From assembly GCF_905175375.1 (NCBI RefSeq), contig NZ_CAJIMS010000001.1, positions 1,178,001-1,242,000 on the forward strand: DNA of 64,000 nucleotides, read 5' to 3'. This stretch comes from Chryseobacterium aquaeductus. Its GTDB lineage: Bacteria > Bacteroidota > Bacteroidia > Flavobacteriales > Weeksellaceae. The notes below the pieces were generated by a model. The model ran no database searches. It was not told the DNA's origin and was given only the letters and a program-made list of their open reading frames with translations. The position numbers and the translations under genes are program-made. How positions within the stretch are numbered: position 1 is the first letter of the stretch; each line of letters begins with the position of its first letter. Shown here one piece after another: positions 37,291 through 45,419 of this stretch.

Positions 37291-38438
37291 CCGAAAAAAA
37301 GAAAATCCTCATTCGCATTGGTTCTCTTCGCCACGGTGGCGCAGAAAAAGTGCTGGTAACTTTCCTTAAAAATCTTCCGGAAGACAAGTACGAAATCGAT
37401 TTATTATTAAATCTATACTCCGGAAAATATCTGAGTGAAGTCCCAAAGTGGATTAACGTGATCTATATCAATAAAGGCGAAATGATCACTACCAATCGCC
37501 TTCAGGATATTCCCGAAAAAGCAGCAAGAGTTATTTTTCAAAAAGTTTTGAAAGAATTTCCCGATCTTTTGTATACGCTTATTTTAAAAGATAAAAAATA
37601 CGATATTGAGTTTGCGGCAATCCACGGTATGAGAGACGAAATCCTTCACTCGACCAATCATTCATCAAAAAAAATCGTTTGGATTCATAATGATCTTTCG
37701 CAAGTGAAAGAATATACGGATGAAGAGATCCGAAAGTTTTTTGGGTTTGATTCTATTATGGTAATTTCAAAAAAAATAGAAAAAATCTTTCATGATCTGG
37801 CGAGAAACGAAACCGAAAAGCAGAAAATTGTAAAAATTTATAATCCTTTAGACACCAAAGAAATCTTAACTAAAGCTGAACAACCGGTTATCAATTACCA
37901 ATTTGATGATAAAATACCAACATTTATCTCTGTGGGAACTGTTTTCCCGCAAAAGGGCTTCGACAGGCTTCTGAGAGTTCACAAAAAATTGCTGGATGAA
38001 GGATTTTTACATAAAATCTTAATTGTAGGTGACGGTTATGATTTTGAAAATATAAAAAACTTAAAAACCGAATTGGGTGTAGATGATACCGCCACGATGT
38101 TGGGTTTTACAGACAATCCTTATCCTTATTTCAAAAATGCCGACTACTATATTCTAAGCTCCAGATACGAAGGCTTCCCCACCGTTTTGTTTGAAGCAAT
38201 CACTTTGAGAAAGAAAATTATTGCGACAGAAGTTTCTGGGGTGAATGAAATGCTAAACAATGGTGAGCTGGGTTTGATCGTAGAAAATTCGGAAGAAGGT
38301 ATTTATCTGGGAATGAAAAGTGCTTTCACAGAGCCTGAATTTTTCTCCAGATTCAATGTAAAACTAGAAAATTATACCATGCCTTTCAATCTTGATCATT
38401 CCGTCTCAAGAATAGTTACTGTATTAGATGAATTATAA
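37287..38438 (+). CDS. GT4 family glycosyltransferase
   Basis: The 383-residue enzyme has IRIGSLRHGGAEKVLVTFL near the N-terminus, FISVGTVFPQKGFDRLLRVH and ILIVGDGYDFENIKNL, and ILSSRYEGFPTVLFEAITLRKKIIATEVSGVNEML with the donor-binding Glu residues. It is a paralogue of 35539. It ends the glycosyltransferase run. No flippase or polymerase gene follows. Confidence 0.94.
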   Translation: MTEKKKILIRIGSLRHGGAEKVLVTFLKNLPEDKYEIDLLLNLYSGKYLSEVPKWINVIYINKGEMITTNRLQDIPEKAARVIFQKVLKEFPDLLYTLILKDKKYDIEFAAIHGMRDEILHSTNHSSKKIVWIHNDLSQVKEYTDEEIRKFFGFDSIMVISKKIEKIFHDLARNETEKQKIVKIYNPLDTKEILTKAEQPVINYQFDDKIPTFISVGTVFPQKGFDRLLRVHKKLLDEGFLHKILIVGDGYDFENIKNLKTELGVDDTATMLGFTDNPYPYFKNADYYILSSRYEGFPTVLFEAITLRKKIIATEVSGVNEMLNNGELGLIVENSEEGIYLGMKSAFTEPEFFSRFNVKLENYTMPFNLDHSVSRIVTVLDEL

Positions 38439-38451
38439 TTAAAATATAATA

Positions 38452-38483
38452 TTGACAAAAATAAAAGAGAATCCTTAAATTTG
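38452..38483 (+). promoter_or_regulatory. Promoter giving a nearly leaderless transcript of the next gene
   Basis: TTG (38452-38454), then a 21-base spacer, then TAAATTTG (38476-38483). The -7 box ends 4 bases before the ATG at 38488, so transcription should begin at or next to the start codon. Confidence 0.65.
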
Positions 38484-38487
38484 CTGC

Positions 38488-39045
38488 ATGCCCAAAAATT
38501 ATTCAATCATACAAAAAGATTTTTACAGAGAAAGCGGAGAATGGCTTTCGCCCATTCAGATATTGCTGAAATGCATCAACCCAAATCTTCATTTCATCTA
38601 CATCCTTAGAAAGGCTCAAAAGTTTGAGAAGACACCCATCTTAGGATTTTACTGGAAGATCGTTTTAAGACATTTTCAGATCAAATATGGTTTCCAAATC
38701 TATCCGGAAACAAAGATTGGCGAAGGCTTGTATTTGGGACATTGGGGAAGTCTGGTAATAAATCCTAAAGCTGTGATTGGCAAAAACTGCAATATCGCAC
38801 AAGGCGTCACGATCGGGCAGCAAAACAGAGGAAAAAATGAAGGATTTCCTATCATAGGCGATGATGTTTGGATCGGCCCTAATGCTGTAATTGTAGGGAG
38901 TATAACTATAGGAAGCAATGTATTAATTGCGCCAAATTCTTATGTAAATACTGATGTTCCTGATAATTGTATTGTTGCAGGAAATAAAGCGAAAATTTAT
39001 CCTACAGCAAATGCAACCGAAGGATACATTAATAACAGAGTTTAA
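38488..39045 (+). CDS. Serine acetyltransferase-like hexapeptide acyltransferase
   Basis: The 185-residue protein resembles the C-terminal half of CysE: YPETKIGEGLYLGHWGSLVI, NCNIAQGVTIGQQNRGK and IIGDDVWIGPNAVIVGS make the hexapeptide helix, with VAGNKAKI at the end. The catalytic His is in LGHWG. The short form at the end of a polysaccharide locus suggests O-acetylation of a sugar rather than cysteine synthesis. It has its own promoter. Confidence 0.86.
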   Translation: MPKNYSIIQKDFYRESGEWLSPIQILLKCINPNLHFIYILRKAQKFEKTPILGFYWKIVLRHFQIKYGFQIYPETKIGEGLYLGHWGSLVINPKAVIGKNCNIAQGVTIGQQNRGKNEGFPIIGDDVWIGPNAVIVGSITIGSNVLIAPNSYVNTDVPDNCIVAGNKAKIYPTANATEGYINNRV

Positions 39046-39093
39046 TTATTGAATTTATTATATTGAATCTATATTAAATTCTGTTAAATATGA

Positions 39094-39122
39094 TTGTAAA
39101 TCCATCAAAAATTATATTTTTG
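39094..39122 (+). promoter_or_regulatory. Candidate promoter of the carbonic anhydrase block
   Basis: TTG (39094-39096), an 18-base spacer, and TATTTTTG (39115-39122). The leader to the ATG at 39199 is about 70 bases. Confidence 0.5.
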
Positions 39123-39198
39123 TATAATTATTGATTTAGTCTATTGAATTTGAAAATAATTTAAACGAAATGAATAACCACCATATAAAATTTTATTT

Positions 39199-39864
39199 AT
39201 GTCACAATCGTATAAAGTTATTTTTGAAAACAATAAAAAATGGGTCGAATCAAAAATTGCTAAAAACCCAAAGTTCTTTGAAGATTTGGCGAAGACTCAG
39301 AATCCGGATTATCTATACATCGGATGTTCAGACAGCAGAGTAACTGCAGAAGAGCTGATGGGTACAGAACCGGGTGAAGTTTTTGTAACGAGAAACATTG
39401 CCAATGTTGTAAATACTTTAGATATGAGTTCTACAGCTGTAATACAATATGCAGTCGAACATTTGAAAGTAAAACACATCATTGTATGCGGACATTACAA
39501 CTGCGGTGGTGTGAAAGCAGCGATGACTCCTCAAGATTTAGGATTGCTGAACCCTTGGTTAAGGAATATACGAGATGTATATAGATTACACCAAGTGGAG
39601 TTGGATTCTATAGAAGATAATGACAAACGCTATGACAGGCTGGTAGAACTCAATGTTCAGGAGCAATGCATCAACGTTGTAAAAATGGCTTGTGTACAGG
39701 AAAGGTATATCGTTGACGAGTTCCCGGTAGTACACGGTTGGGTTTTTGACCTAAGAACAGGAAAAATTATCGATTTGGAAATTGATTTTGAGAAAATATT
39801 AAAAGATATCCAAAAAATCTATAATCTTACCAGTTCAGATTGGGTAATGAGCAGAAAGAAATAA
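39199..39864 (+). CDS. can: Beta-carbonic anhydrase
   Basis: Interconverts CO2 and bicarbonate. The 221-residue enzyme keeps the zinc ligands Cys43, His99 and Cys102 with the Asp45-Arg47 dyad (CSDSR, GHYNCGG). The FVTRNIANVVNTLD segment and the long C-terminal tail ending VMSRKK fit the Can family. It is followed by a small exported protein, a SulP transporter and a second carbonic anhydrase. Confidence 0.96.
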   Translation: MSQSYKVIFENNKKWVESKIAKNPKFFEDLAKTQNPDYLYIGCSDSRVTAEELMGTEPGEVFVTRNIANVVNTLDMSSTAVIQYAVEHLKVKHIIVCGHYNCGGVKAAMTPQDLGLLNPWLRNIRDVYRLHQVELDSIEDNDKRYDRLVELNVQEQCINVVKMACVQERYIVDEFPVVHGWVFDLRTGKIIDLEIDFEKILKDIQKIYNLTSSDWVMSRKK

Positions 39865-39891
39865 TCTTTCTCAAAAAAAATAAAAAAGTAA

Positions 39892-40194
39892 ATGAAATTC
39901 TGGAGTGTTATTACATTGATGATCGTCCTCAACTTTACAGCATTGCCCAGCATTGCTGCGATGGCTGATTGGGACATCATGAGAACCAATGTAATTGTAA
40001 ACGAAGAAGAAACTCATTCACATTATTCTTCTTTATTTTCAGTATACGAAAAAACACTTCCGAAAACTTTGGATGTCTATGATTATCTTAAGTTTTTTGA
40101 GCCTGATATTGAAGGCAGATCTTTTACAATGGTAGATGATTCTTTTCATCTTTCCCCTTTTCTGAGCATATTTTCTCCGCCTCCGGAAGCTTAG
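39892..40194 (+). CDS. Small exported protein of unknown function
   Basis: The 100-residue product begins with a clear signal peptide (KFWSVITLMIVLNFTALPSIAA, cut probable after Ala-x-Ala near residue 23). The mature part is acidic and aromatic with no cysteine, and ends SPPPEA. No family is recognised. It lies 27 bases after the first carbonic anhydrase gene, and its product is probably periplasmic. Its place between can and the SulP gene suggests a part in the same process, but this is only inference. Confidence 0.65.
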   Translation: MKFWSVITLMIVLNFTALPSIAAMADWDIMRTNVIVNEEETHSHYSSLFSVYEKTLPKTLDVYDYLKFFEPDIEGRSFTMVDDSFHLSPFLSIFSPPPEA

Positions 40195-40333
40195 TTATTC
40201 TTCACATTTACTTATTCAAATCTTCTGATTTTGAATACTTCTACTTTGCATTAATTTCTGACCATTATTATTGGTTTGGCATTAATCGACTAATTATTTT
40301 ACACAAACGTATTAAAAGTATTTTTCAATTGTC

Positions 40334-41929
40334 ATGAAAAAATCAAAATCATTCTTTGGAGGAATCCAGGAGAACTTCCCGTCGGGTCTAGTTGTATTTT
40401 TAGTTGCTCTTCCCCTCTGTTTAGGAATCGCCTTGGCATCGGGAGCTCCGCCATTGTCCGGTATTATCTCCGGTATTGTAGGAGGCTTGGTGATTGGCGC
40501 GATCAGCAACTCAAATATTTCAGTTTCGGGTCCTGCTGCGGGATTAACAGCGATTGTTTTAACTGCAATTACAGATCTGGGCGCATTCGAGCTTTTTTTA
40601 TGCGCAGGGCTTATTGCAGGAATTATCCAGCTTGTTTTAGGATTTATAAGAGCAGGCAGTATTTCCAATTACTTTCCTAATAATGTAATAGAAGGAATGC
40701 TTGCCGCTATTGGTATCATCATTATTCTAAAACAGATTCCACACGCATTAGGATTTGATAAGGATTACGAGGGGCACGAATCTATTTTCGACAAAGGCTT
40801 GAATTTTGGATATTTCGACGAGTTATTTGGAGCTATTCACCCTGGAGCTATTGTTGTCACTTTAGTTTCTGTAGGAATACTCTTAGCTTGGGATAAATTA
40901 CCATTTCTAAAAAGAATGAAAATGCTTCCGGGAGCTTTGGTAGCTGTAGTTGCAGGCATTTTGATGAATGAATTATTCAAAATGACAGGCAGCTCTCTGG
41001 CAATCACTAAAGAACACTTGGTTTCACTTCCTGTACCTCAAAATCTTGAAGACTTTAAAAACCTCATCGTAATGCCTGATTTTAATGGATTTACAAATCT
41101 TAAAGTCTGGATTGCAGGTGCAACCATTGCAATCGTTGCGTCTATAGAAACGCTGCTGTGCATTGAAGCATCAGATCGATTAGATGTACAAAGAAGAACT
41201 ACAGATACCAATCTGGAATTGAAAGCTCAGGGAATCGGAAATTTGGTCAGCTCTCTCATCGGCGGACTTCCTATGACTTCAGTAGTAGTGAGAAGTTCTG
41301 CCAATGCCAGTGCAGGAGCAACTTCTAAGGTTTCTGCAATGATTCATGGTTTCCTATTGTTGGTTTGTGTACTTACGATTCCGTTTTTATTAAATTTAAT
41401 TCCTTTGGCAACATTGGCTGCGGTATTAATTTTGGTAGGATATAAACTAGCAAAACCTGCGACATTCAAGCATTTCTGGTATTTGGGTAAATTTCAGTTT
41501 ATTCCTTTTATAGCGACGGTTGTGGCAATTGTAGCCACCGATTTATTAAAAGGTGTAGGTATTGGTTTGGCAATTTCTGTTTTCTACATTCTTCAGGGAA
41601 ATATGAAACGTGCATATTATTTGAGCAGAGAAAAACTAAATGACGCCGATGGAATCTCCATTAAATTAGCCGAAGAAGTTTCTTTCCTGAATAAAGCTGC
41701 GATTAAAAAGACATTGAAAAATATTAAACCAAATTCCACCGTCATCATTGATGCCACAGGAACATCTTACATTGCAAATGATGTATTGGAGATGATTCAG
41801 GATTTTGCGAATATTCGTGCAAAGGAAGAAGATATCAATGTAGAACTCATGGGTTTCAAAACTTCGTACAGAGATTATGAGACCGATGAAGATTCCCACA
41901 TCATCATTACCCACAAGAGGGCAATGTAA
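40334..41929 (+). CDS. SulP family inorganic anion transporter with STAS domain
   Basis: The 531-residue protein has about 12 membrane segments and the SulP signature PSGLVVFLVALPLCLGIA, with GIVGGLVIGAISNS following. The end from about residue 435 is a STAS domain (VIIDATGTSYIANDVLEM). SulP members move sulfate, bicarbonate or other anions. Two beta-carbonic anhydrases beside it make bicarbonate or CO2-linked transport the better guess. It has no N- or C-terminal fusion to a carbonic anhydrase, although some family members do. Confidence 0.92.
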   Translation: MKKSKSFFGGIQENFPSGLVVFLVALPLCLGIALASGAPPLSGIISGIVGGLVIGAISNSNISVSGPAAGLTAIVLTAITDLGAFELFLCAGLIAGIIQLVLGFIRAGSISNYFPNNVIEGMLAAIGIIIILKQIPHALGFDKDYEGHESIFDKGLNFGYFDELFGAIHPGAIVVTLVSVGILLAWDKLPFLKRMKMLPGALVAVVAGILMNELFKMTGSSLAITKEHLVSLPVPQNLEDFKNLIVMPDFNGFTNLKVWIAGATIAIVASIETLLCIEASDRLDVQRRTTDTNLELKAQGIGNLVSSLIGGLPMTSVVVRSSANASAGATSKVSAMIHGFLLLVCVLTIPFLLNLIPLATLAAVLILVGYKLAKPATFKHFWYLGKFQFIPFIATVVAIVATDLLKGVGIGLAISVFYILQGNMKRAYYLSREKLNDADGISIKLAEEVSFLNKAAIKKTLKNIKPNSTVIIDATGTSYIANDVLEMIQDFANIRAKEEDINVELMGFKTSYRDYETDEDSHIIITHKRAM

Positions 41930-41984
41930 ATATTAAAAAAATCAATTTTAAATTAAAAATAATTCATAAAAAATATAAAATATT

Positions 41985-42620
41985 ATGAAAGCACATACAT
42001 CTGAAACACAATCGACAATTTCTCCTGAAAAAGCATTAAACTTTTTAAAGGAAGGAAATCAAAGATTTGTGAACAATCTGAAAGCAAACAGAGATCTTCT
42101 GGAGCAGGTAAATGCTACACGCGAGGGACAATGGCCATTTGCAGTCGTATTAAGCTGTATAGACAGCCGTACTTCTGCGGAACTAATTTTTGACCAAGGT
42201 CTGGGTGATGTTTTCAGCATCAGAATTGCCGGTAATTTTGTGAATCAGGACATTTTGGGTTCTATGGAATTTGGCTGCAATGTAGCAGGTTCCAAATTGG
42301 TGGTCGTTTTGGGACACACCAAATGCGGCGCTTTAAAAGGCGGACTTGATGCTGCAAAAATAGAAGGAATGGGTATGGATAATCTGAATCATTTAATAGA
42401 TCATTTCGACCCGATTATCAAAACGATTATGAATGATGGCGAAGAACGCTCTTCTGCAAACATAGAACTTTTGGAAAGACTCAATCAACACAATGTAAAG
42501 AATGCGATTGATGATATTCGCAAACAAAGTTCTACTTTGAGAAGACTTGAGGAAGAAGGCCAGATAAAAATCGTTGGTGCCAACTATGATGTGGAAACAG
42601 GTGTTGTCACTTGGTTGTAA
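41985..42620 (+). CDS. Beta-carbonic anhydrase, second copy
   Basis: 211 residues with Cys58, Asp60, Arg62 (SCIDSR) and His111, Cys114 (GHTKCG), all needed for zinc and catalysis. It has the longer N-terminal arm ENxRF-type (LKEGNQRFVNNL) of a different beta-carbonic anhydrase clade from the gene at 39199. The two are not recent duplicates. It follows the SulP gene by 55 bases and ends before a strong terminator. Confidence 0.95.
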   Translation: MKAHTSETQSTISPEKALNFLKEGNQRFVNNLKANRDLLEQVNATREGQWPFAVVLSCIDSRTSAELIFDQGLGDVFSIRIAGNFVNQDILGSMEFGCNVAGSKLVVVLGHTKCGALKGGLDAAKIEGMGMDNLNHLIDHFDPIIKTIMNDGEERSSANIELLERLNQHNVKNAIDDIRKQSSTLRRLEEEGQIKIVGANYDVETGVVTWL

Positions 42621-42640
42621 TCATATTTAACTAATATATG

Positions 42641-42671
42641 AACGCCGGGAGCTCTGCTTCCGGCGTTTTTT
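42641..42671 (+). terminator. Terminator after the second carbonic anhydrase gene
   Basis: AACGCCGG / CCGGCGTT stem (42641-42648, 42660-42667) with an 11-base loop, followed by TTTT. It ends the carbonic anhydrase block and could also stop pth transcripts from the other side. Confidence 0.85.
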
Positions 42672-42700
42672 ATTGCGGTATTTTATTTAAAATTAAAAAC

Positions 42701-43264
42701 CTATTTCCCATTAAAAGCTGACATCGTATTGCCAATTCCTGCAAATACAAATGACAGACATGCTTTAGAGAATTTTTCAATGCGCTCACCAAGTTTTTCA
42801 GATTCTTCTGCGTTCCAAGTACCAAGTACGTAATCTATCTGTCTTCCCTCAGAAAACTCTGCAGAAATCCCGAAGCGCAATCTCGCATAGTTCTGAGTAT
42901 TCAAACTTTCCTGAATACTTTTAAGACCGTTGTGTCCTGCATCAGAACCTTTCATTTTCATTCTTAAAGTACCGAAAGGCAAAGCAAGATCATCAGTAAC
43001 GATCATCACATTTTCTAATGGAATATTTTCTTTCTGCATCCAGAATTTTACTGCATTCCCAGAAAGATTCATATACGTATCAGGCTTTAAAACAAACACT
43101 TTTCTTCCTTTATATTTGCCTTCAGCCATCAAGCCAAAATTTGTAGTATTAAAAGAAACCTCAAGGCTTTCCGCTATTTTTTCAGCTATTTTAAAACCTA
43201 TATTATGACGTGTGTTTTCATATTCCGGACCTTTATTGCCAAGACCAACAATTAAATATTTCAT
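42701..43264 (-). CDS. pth: Peptidyl-tRNA hydrolase
   Basis: Recycles tRNA from prematurely released peptidyl-tRNA. The 187-residue protein has GLGNKGPEYENTRHNIGF with catalytic His20, LKPDTYMNLSGNAV with the conserved Asn, and Asp92 in TDDLALPFG (equivalent to E. coli Asp93). GSDAGHNGLKSI is also intact. A -7 box (TAATTTTG, 43285-43278 on the minus strand) lies 13 bases before the ATG. Confidence 0.97.
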   Translation of the reverse strand: MKYLIVGLGNKGPEYENTRHNIGFKIAEKIAESLEVSFNTTNFGLMAEGKYKGRKVFVLKPDTYMNLSGNAVKFWMQKENIPLENVMIVTDDLALPFGTLRMKMKGSDAGHNGLKSIQESLNTQNYARLRFGISAEFSEGRQIDYVLGTWNAEESEKLGERIEKFSKACLSFVFAGIGNTMSAFNGK

Positions 43265-43277
43265 GAGAAATTTTTTG

Positions 43278-43285
43278 CAAAATTA
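43278..43285 (-). promoter_or_regulatory. Candidate -7 box of pth
   Basis: On the minus strand the bases read TAATTTTG, a TAnnTTTG match, 13 bases before the start. The adjacent hairpin at 43302-43329 ends the upstream lipoprotein gene. Confidence 0.45.
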
Positions 43286-43301
43286 ACTCATATAAAACAA
43301 A

Positions 43302-43329
43302 AAACTCAATTCTGCAAAGAATTGAGTTT
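43302..43329 (-). terminator. Terminator of the lipoprotein gene at 43353
   Basis: A 12-bp perfect stem (AAACTCAATTCT / AGAATTGAGTTT) with a GCAA/TTGC loop. On the minus strand it is followed by TTTTGTTTT after the stem's own Ts. Confidence 0.85.
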
Positions 43330-43352
43330 AAATATTTTTAAAAAAAGTTTTA

Positions 43353-44285
43353 TTATAAAGGTTTGTAAATATAATTTACACTAAATCCTTGTGTCATGTA
43401 AGTTTGCGCATCATATCGATATGCAGTTGAGAATATAAAAGGAGTCGGAACAGGTTCTGTCAAATCTGTGATCGATATTCTTTTAGGATTGTTTGGTGAC
43501 AAAATAAAAGATCTTTCGTCGCCAGCATCTGTTTTCAATAGTGCCGAAACATTGTAGGCAAAAGGAAGTAATGTGTACGGACTGATTTGAGAATCGTAAT
43601 TTAGAAACTCATATCCATATCTCTCAACAGCAGGACCGTTTATACCTCCGGTGATTACACCATAATGTCTTTCAACTTTTGAAACGTTGTCTCCTAAGTA
43701 TGTATACCAAGTTTTAGAATAATCTTTATATTCGAAAGGTACTCCCGGAGCTTCCGGACCGTTTTTCATATTAATCATATCAAGCTTACCTGTAGTAGAA
43801 CTGTACGTTAGATCATACAAAACTTTTACTCTCTTATTCAAAACATAAGGCCCTGCAGGCGTAGTCGGTGGTACAGCAGGAGTTCTTTTGTAAGTAGCTC
43901 TGTTTTCTGAAATAATGGTTAATCTCCCCAAATTCCCGTATGTAAAAAGCTGAGTATAAACGATACTGTCATCCTCAACGATACCGTCACCATCAAGATC
44001 TAAACGACCATTGAAAGTAACCTGGCTTATTTTGTCGCCACTCCACATCACGTTGGTTACAGAATTTCCTTCTGTAAGAACTTTTGACAAAAGCAAACCG
44101 TTATATTGATATTCTGCAATTGTTTTTGCATCTGTAACTTCTCTGAATAAAGCTCTAGGACCATTAAAACCGCTAGACTGATTCAAATCGATCAGTGGGT
44201 TACCTTCTTCATCAACCAAATCTTTACAAGAATGAATAGATGAAATACCAGCTACAAGTAAAATAAAATAGAAAATTTGTTTCAT
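43353..44285 (-). CDS. Predicted lipoprotein of unknown function, paralogue 1
   Basis: The 310-residue protein has a lipoprotein signal (QIFYFILLVAGISSIHSC, lipobox SIHSC) and a mostly beta-rich body with Asp/Asn/Gly turns, for example LDLDGDGIVEDD, and many Tyr and Thr residues. It probably sits in the outer membrane. The C-terminal VNYIYKPL recalls KKYIYKAL at the end of the next protein, and both have GPR-A/I-L near the start of the mature chain. No known domain is recognised. The product may be a YD-repeat-like or DUF4595-type protein, but that is a guess. Confidence 0.7.
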   Translation of the reverse strand: MKQIFYFILLVAGISSIHSCKDLVDEEGNPLIDLNQSSGFNGPRALFREVTDAKTIAEYQYNGLLLSKVLTEGNSVTNVMWSGDKISQVTFNGRLDLDGDGIVEDDSIVYTQLFTYGNLGRLTIISENRATYKRTPAVPPTTPAGPYVLNKRVKVLYDLTYSSTTGKLDMINMKNGPEAPGVPFEYKDYSKTWYTYLGDNVSKVERHYGVITGGINGPAVERYGYEFLNYDSQISPYTLLPFAYNVSALLKTDAGDERSFILSPNNPKRISITDLTEPVPTPFIFSTAYRYDAQTYMTQGFSVNYIYKPL

Positions 44286-44312
44286 TTCCGAAGGGTATTA
44301 TTTATATTTCCA

Positions 44313-44320
44313 CAAATATA
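44313..44320 (-). promoter_or_regulatory. Candidate -7 box of the lipoprotein gene at 43353
   Basis: Minus-strand TATATTTG (44320-44313) lies about 27 bases before the ATG. No -33 TTG is seen. Confidence 0.45.
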
Positions 44321-44385
44321 ATTTTTTTTTGAATAAAAATCATGTTTTTATTTATATTATCGCAAAACTAACAATAAAAATCTTG

Positions 44386-45273
44386 TTATAACGCCTTATA
44401 AATATACTTCTTTACAACACTTTGATCTGACGTTGGATAATTCATAGAATCATATAAATACGTTAAACCAACATTAATCATTGGTGTTGACTGATATTGA
44501 ACATTATAATTAGTCAGATTATTATTAGATAATAGTGTAAAATTGAGAGGATGCAACAAACTCCACATTACAAAAAATGTTTTTGGCAAAGTTGTATATG
44601 GGTTAATCTTACTATCGTAAGTTGTAAAGTTGAATGTAGAAGTCATTACACTAGACATATCAGGAACCCCTGAATCACTGGTAAGCCCCGATTCCATGAC
44701 AACTTTTGTTATATTATCTCCAGTATTTGTCAAATTATAATTGGTGAAATGTGTATAGTCTACACCATTCTTCTTTTTTTCCACAATTTTGGTCATTTTC
44801 CCAGATCCATCATACGTGTAGGTATATTCGCTATTGTACGTGGGCATAGCTCCTAAAGTTGCAGCACAGGTTGTATAACTAATTCTTCCATTAGAATCGT
44901 AAGTAATATTAAAATCATATCCTAAATTATTTGCCGGAACAGCACCGTTTATTTCTTGCCCGAATTTAACTCTTGACACTTTACCAGACGTATAGGTCAC
45001 ATTTCCTATAATAAATGAATTCGGAGCACTTTCTTCTTTAAATATTGCTTTCTGCAAAATGTTCCCGCTGGTTACAAATTCTTCAGCCGTCATATTATTT
45101 GCAACTATCTTATGTAAAATTCTGGGCCCAGTGATGGTTGGTGCTCCGCTTCCGCCGCCGTTATTTGGATTGTTCAGATTTTGGTTGATGGGATCTGCAG
45201 TTGTATTATCACATGAAAGCATAAGACCCAAAAGCATCATAGTGAAGCCTTTAAAAAAGTTGTTTTTGATCAT
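44386..45273 (-). CDS. Predicted lipoprotein of unknown function, paralogue 2
   Basis: With the ATG at 45273 the product has 295 residues and begins MIKNNFFKGFTMMLLGLMLSC, a typical lipoprotein signal with lipobox MLSC. A longer frame to 45318 would pass through a predicted -7 box and lacks a signal, so it is rejected. The body contains GPRILHKIVANNMTAEEF, parallel to GPRALFREVTDAKTIAEY in the neighbour, plus YTYDGSGKMTKIVEKK-like turns. It looks like a tandem, strongly diverged duplicate. Confidence 0.7.
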   Translation of the reverse strand: MIKNNFFKGFTMMLLGLMLSCDNTTADPINQNLNNPNNGGGSGAPTITGPRILHKIVANNMTAEEFVTSGNILQKAIFKEESAPNSFIIGNVTYTSGKVSRVKFGQEINGAVPANNLGYDFNITYDSNGRISYTTCAATLGAMPTYNSEYTYTYDGSGKMTKIVEKKKNGVDYTHFTNYNLTNTGDNITKVVMESGLTSDSGVPDMSSVMTSTFNFTTYDSKINPYTTLPKTFFVMWSLLHPLNFTLLSNNNLTNYNVQYQSTPMINVGLTYLYDSMNYPTSDQSVVKKYIYKAL

Positions 45274-45295
45274 AGAAGTAGTTTTTTTACTGGGA

Positions 45296-45303
45296 CAAAT
45301 ATA
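45296..45303 (-). promoter_or_regulatory. Candidate -7 box of the lipoprotein gene at 44386
   Basis: Minus-strand TATATTTG (45303-45296), 22 bases before the ATG at 45273. Confidence 0.45.
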
Positions 45304-45419
45304 ATTATTTTTCAACATTTCTAGACTTAAACTAAATATTTATCAAAAATAAATCTAAAAACATGATTTTTAGATTTATTTTATAAAAAATTTATACGAA
45401 TTTTAAAACGTCAAAGATC

